A stretch of 64,000 nucleotides of DNA from Oscarella lobularis. Taxonomy: Eukaryota; Porifera; Homoscleromorpha; Homosclerophorida; Oscarellidae. The translations under genes were made by a program, and so were the position numbers. Every line of letters begins with the position of its first letter. Position 1 is the first letter of the stretch. The DNA lies in the NCBI RefSeq assembly GCF_947507565.1, contig NC_089176.1, positions 2,480,001 to 2,544,000 on the forward strand. Direction: 5' to 3'. The notes under the pieces were generated by a model that had not been told where the DNA came from, made no database searches, and saw nothing but the letters and a program-made list of their open reading frames with translations. Shown in pieces: positions 24,401 through 35,600 of the stretch.

Positions 24401-24854
24401 TTTGATTTGAAACGAATTGTCAATTCGGTAGAGCAAGCGACGTACTGCTTAGGAAAATCGGAAGAATTTGTAGATTGTCCTGAAAGACTGGCCAAGATTC
24501 CGTTGGTTGATGAATCTATGATCTCGAGGATGTCTCCTTCTTTCTCAGTGTCAAGAAACTCCACTGTTGCAACCATCCGATCGCAAGTGATAGGAACACC
24601 AAAAAACAGCTCAGGCTGAAACTTCCACGTGCAGTCAACGTTTCTGTCATAGCAAGAAAATGAAGGAGGATACTCCAAGGTCCCTCGATTTTCAGGAAGA
24701 CGATGAGGCTCGCACGAACTGACGTATCCCTCTCCTGGATGAAATGTTTGATCGTTACGAGAAACGACTGGGCCCGAGTCCCTTTGAATTCGTTACCTGC
24801 AACGACTGCAGCCAGGAGAAGCACGTGCACGAGTTCCAAGAGTGTCGTTTTCAT
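21491..24854 (-). CDS. Complement factor B/C2-like protein: CUB-CCP3-VWA-inactive serine protease
   Basis: The start at 24854 opens a signal peptide (MKTTLLELVHVLLLAAVVAG), spliced to a CUB domain (CYDRNVDCTWKFQPEL...GFKISYTT). A second segment of about 90 residues (24291-24013) may be a divergent CUB. Three CCP modules follow (CKYDGKWDRLSPPQC; CSIPSIDNGHF...GWQTAPKC; CPKISLKNGSIS...NSKWNVPLPKC). Next comes a von Willebrand A-like domain at 23024-22425 (LDLLFAFNIREKSS...RRVAVIVSEQIPRV). It joins in phase (donor after 22440) to the protease domain beginning TVDDLCGVAG. CCP3-VWA-SP is the order found in vertebrate factor B and C2; the N-terminal CUB is extra. The VWA lacks the DxSxS metal site. 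All three triad positions are replaced: TGADC (H to D), NNMAVI (D to N) and CHGATGTPL (S to T). A C3-convertase role is therefore unlikely in the usual form. Stop at 21491. Confidence 0.85.
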
Positions 24855-25372
24855 TTTCTTCTGCGACTAAAAGAGATTCTATACTCGTCGTCCTTTTGTA
24901 CTCCACTTCGGGGGTGGGAGGATATATTTACGTTGCTGCATGGACGAGACGCATATTGATAGATTTCCTTCCCTTCGCTTCCCCCAATTACACCTACGCT
25001 TCCTCCACTTATACGTCGCTTCCTCCAATTGTACGTCACTTCCATCTATCTAAACTCCCATGGACACAGACACGGTCCTTTGCTTGCAGCAAAAATGCCT
25101 TCAAAGTCGCACTACATGTATGCATGAGTGAAGACTGCAGTAGATATGAATTAGGGGACACTTGCACGCAACTGCGTCATCTGCGCTTCCTGCTGTAGCC
25201 ACGTTGTTTTTATGCGTCTGGAGAGCGGAAGTCCATCGCTTCCGTGGACGTCTTCTTCAATTAGACGCCGAGCCATTTTCGTCAAAACTGTCACTGTGAA
25301 TTTGATTTATCAGCCGAGCCAGACTGAGATAAATGTCCACTGGTATGAATCTGAAAAAGCCGGCACCGCGAA
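24855..25372. other. intergenic region upstream of the factor B-like gene
   Basis: This holds the presumed promoter of the factor B-like gene. It also has a degenerate tandem repeat of about 22 bp (CTTCCTCCAATTGTACGTC-like units) at about 24,970-25,035. I find no gene here. Confidence 0.4.
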
Positions 25373-25566
25373 CTACGGTTAGTATTGGCGACAATGAGAC
25401 CCGAGTTCATCAAGGGTGAACGTTCGCGGTATCGTTGCGTATCACGAATTCGAGGAAGGTCATCACGGAATGCATCTCGACTGCTCGGACGAGTTCAATA
25501 GGGAAGGTGATGGCGCTTTTTGAGAAGAACATCGTTAGGCTTCGTTTGAGTATTTACTGAACAAGG
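25373..25566 (+). pseudogene. decayed fragment of the BPHL-like gene (exon 2)
   Basis: This matches the start and end of BPHL exon 2. The first part (CTACGGT...AATGAGACCCG) corresponds to about 20588-20620. It jumps directly to GAGTTCATCAAGG, which corresponds to 20921 onward, so about 300 bp are missing. The match then runs past the stop codon into the 3' flank (GAGTATTTACTGAACAAGG). Single-base insertions (GGGTGAACG, AATAGGGAAGG) break the frame. It is a partial duplicate of the gene 4.4 kb upstream. Confidence 0.85.
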
Positions 25567-25778
25567 CGGATGCTTGTTGGAATGCCTTGGGGGCTCGCTT
25601 GTCACTGCACGTGACTCCTTAATTAAAACGGAGCCATCCCATTGCTTCTTGGTCTGCAAAAGAGACTTGTCTAGATAAAAGTAATCAGGTTCGAGATCCG
25701 CTGGACATCAATGAGAGGTGCTTTGCTTCATGATGATGTCAAAAATAACCGCCGATTTCTACAATACAAATCAACAAA
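25567..25778. other. short intergenic stretch
   Basis: About 210 bp between the BPHL fragment and the stop of TBC1D16. I see nothing beyond presumed 3' UTR. Confidence 0.3.
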
Positions 25779-27597
25779 TTAAACTGTTACAGTTCTTCTG
25801 TTATGTTTGCAGTCGCTCGAGCATAACAACGTCGGCGGCGATCTATCCTCGCTTCTCCACGTGTCCAACGACTCTTCGACTATCGACTTCAAGCTACACG
25901 GAATGCTTTTGAGTCGCCCAAACTGATAGAGATAACAGCGCGCCTGATAGAGAACGATGTCGGCGTGCATGTACTTGGCATGGTGAATGAAATGCATCAG
26001 CGATTCGTCGGCGTTCATTTTGCGCTCGACGACGTCGCTTCCGTAGACGGCGATGATCGCTAAGGCGACGAAAAGGTGATAGACGTTCGTGTAGTAGCGA
26101 GTCCAGTGGCTCTCCCAGATCAGGTGGACGTCGTTGAGGAGAAACTCGCGCTTGAAGCAGAGAAGAAACCAGCGATGGCAGAAGAGGAGCTCTGATGCAG
26201 GCGGCACTGATTCCACGTAGGCAAAGAATTCGGGAAGAAAGAGTTTGACTAGATCACGAAGCAAGTTCTAGAGCAATAAAAAAATCAGGAGACGAAAATT
26301 ATTAAAATTATTTTCTATATTTTACCGTGTTTTTTATAAGAGCAAGTTTGGGGTTGGAGAAAAATTCGTTTCGCTTCATGAGAAGCGCAAAGCACCAGAA
26401 CGCCTTCACCTCGTCGTCGAGCACAGCCAAGAGAGGCGAGAGCAAATCGGACATGCCTTGCGTGTAGGCGAGATCTCGATTATAAACGGCGTAATTCAAT
26501 AAAATATTGCTAGAATTCAGGGAGTGAATTATTTTCGTGCGGTGCCCCATCTCGTTTCGATCCTCTACCTTAGCTGATCCACGTGTGGGTTGTTTTCGCC
26601 CGAGTAGTAGCCGCACGTCCGATCTGTTCGAGTCACGTCGAATTCTACTTTATCTCTCGTCGTTTTCATGTGTTCTAAGCCCTTGCGATCGGTAATACAC
26701 GCTCTATAGAATAGGGTCATTCGAATACAGGTCTTGAGACTAGAGGCGAGTATAGATGAAGAGACCTTTCCTTATTGATTTTCTCATATTCCTTCTTTCG
26801 GCTTTCATCTACTTTCTCTCGCTCCTCTTTCGTGCTGTTCATCTCGTAGAAGCCAATCAGAAAAGGCCAGAAGTGAGGCCGAACAGGAGGAGCAACGCCA
26901 GAGAAGAAAGCAACCTAAGAAGAAAAAAATTGATTTCCTTGTTTTTATACGAGACATCGTATATTATACCTTCCTAACAAAATCTGGCTTCCGAATTCTC
27001 TCCGTCTCATCGAAAACGTCCGTCCACATAGGCATTGTGAGCTGACTGAGCATCCCCTCGTCCGGATGAACGTCCTCCTCGCGAATCGACGCGTGTCGAA
27101 CGACGAAGACGATCTTTCCCCCGTCCGATCGCGGATTTCCCTTCGACTCGCCGGGCAAAAGACTGCAGCCAGGCCACTCGTCCAAAACGCGCATCAACTG
27201 ATCGAGACCGCCGTGGGGAAAGTGGAGCACTTTGAAGTCGCCTTGACGACTCGTCAGAACGAACTGGCCGGCCCCGTTGCCGTCCGTCAAAAAGACGCGA
27301 ATCGATCTGGGGGGCGAGAACGGAAGCGAATGTCTACGATTTTCGCTCTTGAGAGCGTTTTTACCTTAGTTGGCCCATGTCGACGGTGAATGCGTGTCCG
27401 TTGGGGTCCGATCCGCCGCTCTTGAGCTTGTCGTTCGGCGTCCAGTGGAGAATTAGGGACGCTTTCGGTGAGAGACGCGATCCTTTCGTTCGCATTGTCA
27501 AGTAGCCTTTCACGTCTTTCTTTTCGTGCGATCGGATCGATATTGAGACGTTGTTCTTGCAATAGACGACCGTTTCTTCGCTCCAAACGCCAGCCAT
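25779..27597 (-). CDS. TBC1D16: TBC1D16-like Rab GTPase-activating protein
   Basis: The start at 27597 gives MAGVWSEETVVYCKNNVSIS, matching the N-terminus of TBC1D16. Then follow FTVDMGQLR, the phosphoinositide-binding-like block QGDFKVLHFPHGGLDQLMRV (27290-26964), and the TBC domain. The TBC domain has the arginine-finger motif (FDVTRTDR...YYSGENNPHVDQLR at about 26,660-26,575), the glutamine-finger motif YTQGMSDL, and LLFCHRWFLLCFKREF with IPCSLKSIVEESL near the end. The two catalytic fingers are present, so GAP activity is expected; the family acts on Rab4A and similar Rabs in recycling endosomes. The protein is shorter than human TBC1D16, which has a long low-complexity linker after the N-terminal domain. 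About six exons with short introns. Confidence 0.9.
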
Positions 27598-28323
27598 TTT
27601 TTCTACTATCCGGGAGGGAACGCGTGATGACGCTTCAGAAATTGAAATCTGAGCGCGAAAAAAATTTGAGGGTAATCGCGGTTGATTGCCAGTCAATAAA
27701 ACAGCGTACCTAATAGACAAAAAATTAGCTCGCGCCTCGCAATCGAATTGAAGGCGTAATTGAGTGACTCTAAGGGGCCCCCCGGCCGTGTATATTTCGA
27801 TTGAGCTGACGAGGCTTGATCGATGACGTTCTTCGGCTGTTCTTCCGCCGTTCCTTCGTGTTCGCGTTATTCGAGCGGCGAGGACATAGCGATCGATGCG
27901 CGGAGATGATCGCTCGTACGTTTTCCTCTTCTCTCTCCCTCTTCTTCATCGCAGATCATCCAAAGCGACGTCTTCAATCGTATAAATCGTCTCGAGATCG
28001 CTCGCGAAGGAATAAAATCGACGAAATCGCAGTAGGCATCGCCATTCGAGATTTGAAGCCGGGATTTTCGCTCGCGCGCGAAACGAAGGCCCTACGAAAA
28101 GAAAGAAATGCGTCTATAGGCATTGAAATCCTATTCAAATGCAAAACGCAATACACGTGGTCCTCGAGCAAGAAGGAGCCGCCATTATTTTAGCGCTAAA
28201 TCGAAGGAATTCGGTGACGTAAAGAGCACGTGCAAAGAAGGTGAGAATTCAGCAGCAAATCAGCGTAGCGTTGCCTTGGTGAAATGATCTCATCGATGAT
28301 GTCATTGGCTATTGCATCATGCT
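27598..28323. other. upstream region of TBC1D16 with an uncertain plus-strand ORF
   Basis: An open frame on the plus strand (27822-28193, up to 125 residues) is rich in R, K and S. A strong acceptor (polypyrimidine tract then CAG at about 27,954) suggests a 38-bp intron could be removed. I recognise no domain, and the frame could be chance in GC-rich promoter DNA. Treat it as unassigned. Confidence 0.25.
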
Positions 28324-28326
28324 CGA

Positions 28327-28334
28327 TATAAAAG
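28327..28334 (+). promoter_or_regulatory. candidate TATA box (TATAAAAG)
   Basis: TATAAAAG lies about 30 bp upstream of TCTTCAGTC, a plausible transcription start. It would serve the unidentified plus-strand spliced unit that follows. Confidence 0.35.
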
Positions 28335-28455
28335 CGACGGGCCAACGCCCAATCTTCAGTCTTGCGCTAGGGTGGGGGATGTCAACGGACTGAACCTTTG
28401 AGGTCGATCGTGAACTGGGAAAGCTGATTGTTGGTCATCAAAGCGTTTTCGTCTT

Positions 28456-29111
28456 ATGTCGATGCTCACTGAAACTGTCAGGCGCAGTGGACGGGCGTCG
28501 CGCGAGTTCTTCTCGCGGCGCTACATCGGCACTGGGGGTCGAAAGGGTCGTGGACAACTTGGGTTGCGAAGTCAGGCGCTTTGCGTTATGCTGAGCGGGC
28601 GTCTGGCTAAGGTATGCCACTTTCCGCCAAAGAAACGTGTGGGGGCCCAGTGTCTCGTGGTCATTTCCTCACTCGGATTAGTGATCTATAGTTGAAAGAT
28701 GACCCGACCCCCAGGACAAAAAACGCTGACCCTCAATTGGTGGACTCGGTAAGCGCTTTGTAATTCCTCTCCCGACACGGTAGGCTCGCTTCCTATCCAA
28801 GCGAAAGTCTACGGCCTCTTTGGGGCCCCGGTACGACGCGGTCGGGGGGACGGTGTGGGAGAGCCGTTCTCGATCCAGGCCGTACCGGTCGTGATTGGGC
28901 CTATGAAGCAAGGTCTCGCTTCCAAAATTTTTGGGCCATCTGCGTTCGAACCTCCACGCGGTGTGGCCTGGTTAATGCCAATGCGAACGCATTGCAAAAA
29001 GGTACGTACACGGACAAATTGAACAGTTTTTATCTTCTCTTTTTTTAGGTGCTCTACACGCAAGGACGTGCGCTCGAGCCGAAAAGCAGCGACAATGAAA
29101 GGATTTTATAG
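28456..29111 (+). CDS. unidentified small spliced gene
   Basis: Good plus-strand splice sites occur at 28613 (AAG/GTATGC) to the CTATAG at 28686-28691, and at about 28,999 (AAAAAG/GTACGT) to TTTTTTTAG at about 29,049. The last two coding blocks join in phase: one contains GEPFSIQAVPVVIGPMKQGL and EPPRGVAWLMPMRTHCKK, the other VLYTQGRALEPKSSDNERIL and then a stop. The first exon could start at 28456 (MSMLTETVRRSGRASREFFS). The phase across the middle (about 28,740-28,780) does not resolve: a 35-bp candidate intron leads into a different frame. The opposite strand also has a long open frame across 28678-28975. I do not recognise the protein. Confidence 0.35.
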
Positions 29112-29736
29112 TTTGTAACTAATTGTCTGTCTAATGCACGCATGTACACTTCGTATTCGTTTGAATTTTTTTCGTAATAACGAAAGACTTTCGAGGCTGT
29201 TCGACAGCCAGGGAGTCAGCTAACGCGCGCGTCGTGGCTGTTCTCTTCGCGTGCGGTGTTCCTAGGCATTTTCTTCCTTCGCGAGACGTTGTGTCGCTCT
29301 TCCTTCCACGTGTCGTCTTCGAGGAACGCTTTCTGGCTAAACGGTCCTATTATGGATGGAAAGTCTGCGTGGAACCAAGGATTGGAAGGAAAGAAAATCG
29401 CGTTGCGCAGGTAAACTTCGAAAGAACCGCCGAAGAACAGCGTACGCGTCAATGAACGCACCGGGTCGCATTTTTTATGGCGCTCCAAACCGAAAGGATG
29501 TACAGTGTAGACACGAGATCGCTGTAACGCGAACGTTTGAATTATTTAATTAATCTATGACCCGTTTTTGGCTTCTAGACTGTCTTATGATAACGTAATT
29601 GCCTTGTCCAATGTCTTGCTGGCTCGACAAGTTCAAAGGTAGAAATAAAAGATGGAGTGGATAGTGGAGATGTTTTACTTTATGACGTCAAATGAATACT
29701 TCATACCTATTACCCACGGCACCAATTTATGAAGAC
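29112..29736. other. intergenic region upstream of the cyclin F 3' end
   Basis: A minus-strand open frame at 29216-29488 (about 90 residues, LFFGGSFEVYLRNAIFFPSN) has no recognisable match and no clear splice partners. I see no other structure. Confidence 0.3.
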
Positions 29737-32463
29737 TTACGAGAGAAAATTTTCGGCGCTTTGTAGGGGGTTTCGGATTTCCCCCTGCGTGTTCCACTCT
29801 TCTTTTCTCTTCTTGCATTGCCCGCTGTCGTTTTCTAAGTGTTCGTCTTCATGTAATCCAGCAGCCGAGTCCATCTCTTCCGATTCGTTGACGCCGAAAC
29901 TTTCCGTTAGAAACGACGATTGATTATCAAAAGTAGCCTGCAGCTGGCTGCTGCTGATGTCTGTAGAAGAGTTGAGAGATGTGGAGAGACAGTGACTGTT
30001 CTCCCAATTGATGAAGAGCGAAAGATCCTCCGCTGTTAGGGTAGGAAATTGAACTACGTTAAACAGATCTGAACGAGAATACCTAAATGCACGATCACCT
30101 GTCAATTAATTGATTTATGTCTCAATTTCATTTACCGTTCATAGACTGATTTAAGAGGAACGCTTTTGTGATCCAGCACAGGTTCGCCTTGAAGACTGAA
30201 AAGAAAATTGAGAAAATCACGCGAAAACCTAACACTTTTTCTTACCATGTAACCACAACGTGAGCAGCACATGCCCAGATAGAATCTAATGAGAACGGAC
30301 TGCACTGCTGCAGTGCAACTGGAACTTCAAAGCCTGTAAGTACACAATAAAGAAAACTAACGTATTAATAATAATAATAATTTTTCCTAACCTGCTATTG
30401 AAGAAGTATCCATTCGATGGACGGTTGCCAGGCTGAGAACAAGGCAAGAAATTGCCAGCAGAGAAGAGCTAATACATTAGTTTATCAATCATTATCAAAG
30501 AAAAAATTTTTGAAAGAAACGGCGTGCCTTTTAAAAAGAGACCAAAGCAGAGCGAGATCACAGAGATAACAGGCGTACGTATGAACCAAAGGACGGACCT
30601 GAAAACGACAGCATGACTTCATTATTAATCCACGCAATCTGTATTACCCTGGCAACGGCGGCATAAATATCAAGATAATCCAAGACAGTGGCCACCTGAA
30701 ATGAATATCGAGTGTTTGAGAACGATATGACGTTTTCTCGTTCACCCTTATTCTTCCTTTCAATACGCCCAATATTTCGCCCATCATTCTTACGACGTCA
30801 CCGTATTTGTATGTGTTGTCAGTCAACCAGGCAGCCTCTTTGATTGTGACGACTTCTTGACCCAGAAACCTTTGAACGAAACAGACGAAGTCAAACGAGA
30901 AAACTCTTCCTTATTATAAAAACTGACCGAGTAATAAGAACGAGAGCGGTGATTCCGGTCAACTGGAGCTGGGAACGGTGAACCGGAATCAATGACGTGT
31001 ATTCGTCGACGACCTGCATTGCACAGTGAACGAACCGCGACGGCAGTTGCTTCATGTCGCCCACTTCAAAAAGCCAATCACATAAAATGTATCTACGCGA
31101 AAATTAAAGATAAGTCAACAGTGTAGCAAAGAGTCGTCTTTCAGACTTACCTCATGTTTGTCGTTAGACGCGATTTGGGCATAGTCCACGCTTTCTTCTG
31201 TCGCTCCTTTGCCATTAGAGCAAGCTAGAGTACCAAAATAAACGCAGTCCTTTAGGTGATACATATATTGGCTGGCACGTTTTTGATGTAGTCAATTCCT
31301 TGCTGATGCGAGATTCCTCCCAATTGTGATTTTGCATAGTAAAGACCGAGTTCGATTTGAGCGTCGAGACAACCGCATGCGGCGCATTCTCTGAGCCAGC
31401 GAATTTTGCGCAAAGTCATTCCCGGGTCGGAGAACTAAATCGAATAATATTTCCTAATCCAGTCACTTAGCGAGATATTTTATATGCGAGACTTTGTTGT
31501 CAAACGTCATCTTCCACAATTGATAGGAAGCGTGGGCGGATCCCTTAGCAGCTGCCGTTTCCATCCACCTCGAAGCGTCTGCCTTTTGGTCACAAAAATC
31601 GTCCGTGCCATTGCCCTAAATTAAATTTCTCTTATAGTCAGATGTTTACATATTATACATGCATCTTTTGTCTACTTTAAGGAGGAGAAGTGCCTTTGCC
31701 ACGTTATACACGATTCTGCCGTCTTGCTCTCGTTCGCCGCACTTCAACGTTAGGTGCTTCAATAGAGCCGACTTGGAGCAGTGGGACTGGGCCCATGGCG
31801 GTCGATACAGCAACCAGGTGAAGGGTTCGTGCGAGTGCAACGTGTCGACCAAGGAGAACTGATCGCACGCCAATTCGTTCAGGCATCCAGTGCTACCACT
31901 ACAATTACTATAACAGCTCGACGATTTAGAGAAATCTAAATCATATTCAAATAAAATTTGGACGCGTAGACGGGCACTGCATATAGCACTTGGCCTTGCG
32001 TAGAGAATGGCAAGCCCTCGCTTGAGCAACGCTTCCAAATTCCCATAATCAGCGCACCTTATGGAAATTTTTTAGTCACAACAAAAGAGGAGGCCAACAG
32101 CAACAAAAGGTTGGCCCGTAGTCACGATGCCATTTGGAGCAACGGAACCGTTTCTCGCTTACTTGTGTATTATGGATGCTGCTAGAGGTTCCGTTCCTTT
32201 CTTCTCGGCCCCTTCGTCGTCGTCGACGTCGATCCAAAGCCCAGCGAGACTCGCACGGCTCCACAGCTGCTTCGCGTACTCGCCTACGACGTCGTTGTAG
32301 CGCCTGCACACCTGGCGAGAGGGAGAAACGATCGGGGTTGGCGTACGAGAGCGGTTTTTGGCTTCGTTACTAGTCGTATTCGAGTCAAATCGACGGCGGA
32401 TAGATAGCCGAAGACGTGCGCGAGTATTTCGTCGGGAAGACGCAAGAAATTCGAGTCGGACAT
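29737..32463 (-). CDS. CCNF: Cyclin F (F-box, Sel1-like and cyclin domains)
   Basis: The start at 32463 opens MSDSNFLRLPDEILAHVFGY, an F-box, spliced to VCRRYNDVVGEYAKQLWSRA. Central exons (about 32,040-31,280) have Sel1-type alpha repeats (IRWLRECAACGCLDAQIELG, RWMETAAAKGSAHASYQLWK). The cyclin box follows from about 31,080 (MQVVDEYTSLIPVHRSQLQL, then AAWLTDNTYKYGDVVRMMGE). The last exon (30105-29737) is an acidic, serine-rich tail. F-box, Sel1-like repeats and cyclin box in one protein are diagnostic for cyclin F, the substrate receptor of an SCF ubiquitin ligase that limits centrosome and nucleotide-pool factors in G2. Eleven or so short introns. The ANKFN1-like gene ends 165 bp upstream on the same strand. 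Confidence 0.88.
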
Positions 32464-32627
32464 TGCTCCTTCGGCGACGAATGGAATCTCAAAACAATTT
32501 TTGCGCTGAAACGCGTTTCCCGTATTCCGTTCGCGTCGTCCCGAATGTAGCCATAGAAAAATATATTGGTGGTATAGAAATCGTTAATTCAACTATCTAT
32601 CTAGTCCTGTCTCTCGTATTGACCTAA

Positions 32628-35600
32628 CTACACGGGCGTTGAATGCGCTACTTTCAGCTTCATACATAACTTCCCTTTTATCCACGGATTCTGAAGTCGT
32701 AACGGTTGAAATTCGTCGTGAAGCGGACGCTCCTTGCTCCCGACGACCATCACAAGATAAAAGTCTCGCCAATCAATCAGTGATAAATCACTAGAGTCGC
32801 CGTCGCTGAAGTGCCGCTTCAGTTGCTCAACGACGACTCGAACAATGTCCACTGACGTCGCTTCGTCGTCGAGCTGAAGCTGGAGAACAAAACCGAACTA
32901 TTAGCCTTGGTAAAAAAAACTGATTCTTTGCCATACTTTGACGCTCGTTCCGTGGCGGAGTTTGAGCAGCTCTGGAGGATATATTTTCAGCGTGCCAAGA
33001 TTCTCGTTAGAGCTTCTTCTCTCCTTATCTTTTAATTGATAAAATTCCAACTATGAAATCCACCACAATCAAAAGCCCTCACCTTGCTTCTTTTCTGAAT
33101 TGGTCCCGTTTTCCCGCTCGGATTGTCGTCGTCGTAGTCCGAGAGCTGACGTGACGCTCGTTTGAATCGTCTCGAAACTGATAACGTCGAGCGACTGCCG
33201 ATCTCTCGCCCACTGCAACGCATCGGCGATCCACCGCGACGGCCTCCAGATTTCTTCAGCTTTCTACATAACACAGGAAAAAAGACAAACCCCAGTTGAG
33301 AAAAAGTCTGGCATATTTATATAGCGTGCAAAAATTACCTGCTGAAATTCTATGATGTGATCCAATCGCGACTGAGCGTTCTTTGATTCCTGCTTGGAAA
33401 ACGCCTACGCAGATATAGGATGGGAATTTTCAGTCGAGTTCTCCCTCTGAGTCGCGCGTTTTGCGTCTCGTCTCACCCCACGTTGCGCTATTTGCGCCAG
33501 TAAGAAGTCTGTTTCCAATGAAGATGACAATTTGCAGTAAGGCTTGAGAAATGCTTTCTGATACGTGTGCCACTGGACTGAAGAAATTGCATTTACAGGT
33601 AGACAAAAGAACAACGTCCCATTCTTACTGATTTCCAAGACAGGCAAGGGAAGTGTAGGCATATTCTTGAGTTCTAGAGCTTTTGTCGAGTGGCCGGGTA
33701 TGATGCAGATGTCGTCAGACGAGGGCAAGATGAGAAGAACCGAAACGGAACTATTCAGCTCCATCACTTCAGTCCCAAGCAGCCGATGACTGGCGAATTT
33801 CTAAGACAAAGAACCACAACAAAGATAAGCAAGCAAATAAGATAATCGAATAAGAAACTACGTTCAATCTATATCTAACTGCGTATGCGGGCGGTGGTTA
33901 TTACATCGGAAGGAATTCCCAGCTTTGTGAATAGCTCCAGGGCACTTCGCAGCAGGCTTTTTACAAACTCTCTTCCACTTTCCAATTCCTCTTCGTCCTC
34001 GTCCTCCTCCTCTTCATCTTCTTCTTCTATTACCCCATCCTAAAAGGCATCGCCATTGGACTCGTTCTTACGATTTCTCGCTACTTTTCTAATCTCTCAC
34101 CGACTGACTAATCGGTCTGCGAATGAGTTTTCGTACGGCCTTCCACTCGTCTTTCAACACGCTAGGATTGCTTCGCACTTTGACGCAGGGAAGCATGCTC
34201 GGCGTGTCTGGCTCCACGAACACACGCAACGCGTCCACGAACGTATTCGCCTTCAGATAACCGAGATAGAGCCCCCTTAAAAAAAAGAATGAAGCGCTGA
34301 GAGACCAACTGAACAAGAAGCAGTACCTTTCAACAGGAACTTTCCTCTTTTCGTTAAACGAGATCACATCCTACGAGGAAAGACAAACGGAAGATATTGA
34401 AGTGTGGGTAAGTTGTCGTAGGACCGGGAAGTTTGTACAAGAGACTATGTACGCTTATTTCAATGAGCCTCTCTCTGTTTTGCCTAAAAATGCACTTCTA
34501 GCACTTCACTTTGGATTGACAGCTTCCGCGATCTTAGCACGGTTTTTGTTAGCATTTCTGCTTTGAGTGGACTTGGTATACAGTGGAACTACTGTATGCC
34601 CAAGCCTCTGCTAGCCTTGCCCTATCACTGTCTCTTACCTTCAATGAGAAATAGAGCCGATTCGTTGCATCGAGTGCTCCGACGCCGTTCCCTGTCGGCG
34701 ACTCCGCCGCCGCCGCCGAGACGCTGACGCTGACTTTTCTTTCGAACTTGCTCTGAGACGTCCACTTGAGACTGGGCACCTGCCTCGTGTCCTTCGCCTC
34801 GTGGACTGTCAAAATCACGGTGCTCCCCGTCTCCGAATCGCGAATCGGTTCATAGTGAAGCAATCCTAACTCGGTCACGCTCATGAGCGACTGAAGTAAG
34901 AGCACCGACGCGAGAAGTCGGTGTCGAAATTGAACCGACGACGACGTCGACGTCTGCGATATTTCCTTGTGAGCGTTCTGCACGTCTTTCCACGAGTAGG
35001 ACAACTGGGTAACGTCGAGAGAGAATGAGATAAGGTTATTCTATAGATACTAAACGCATGCCTTCATCAGCCAATAGAAGTCGGCACCAAATGTCGACGA
35101 GTAGGTGTCGTCTACTTCGACTAATGGAATCTGGTCGTCGTTTACGAGAATTTTCCCGTGGCTTGTGTAGAAGAGAGCGCCGAAGTAGACTCCCCTGGGA
35201 GAGATAAGACATTTTTGATAATTGGGATTTTTTTTCTGTCTAAGTCATTATTGACACCTTTTGAGTTTTTTTACGTATTTCGCGCTCGAGGCGCTGAATA
35301 GTTTAGATAAGCTTTTTGACATTCGACGAGCTGATAATTCTACGACCAAGGCTAATACTCATTTTTTTTAGTTTCTCTTTTCTCTTGTCTTACGTGGAGA
35401 AGCGGATGGAAAGCGAACGCCGGGAACGAGACCGGCTTCTCTCGTCTCGCGCAATTGTTCGCTCAGGTTGGAAATGGCAGCGCATCGGTTTTCCATTCGG
35501 CTCGGACAGTCGTTGACGTCCTGCCAGCCTGTCACATTCATTCGTCAAAATGATGTATATCACTTCGTTCTCGTGACTCACTTGATGGTATGGCAAACGG

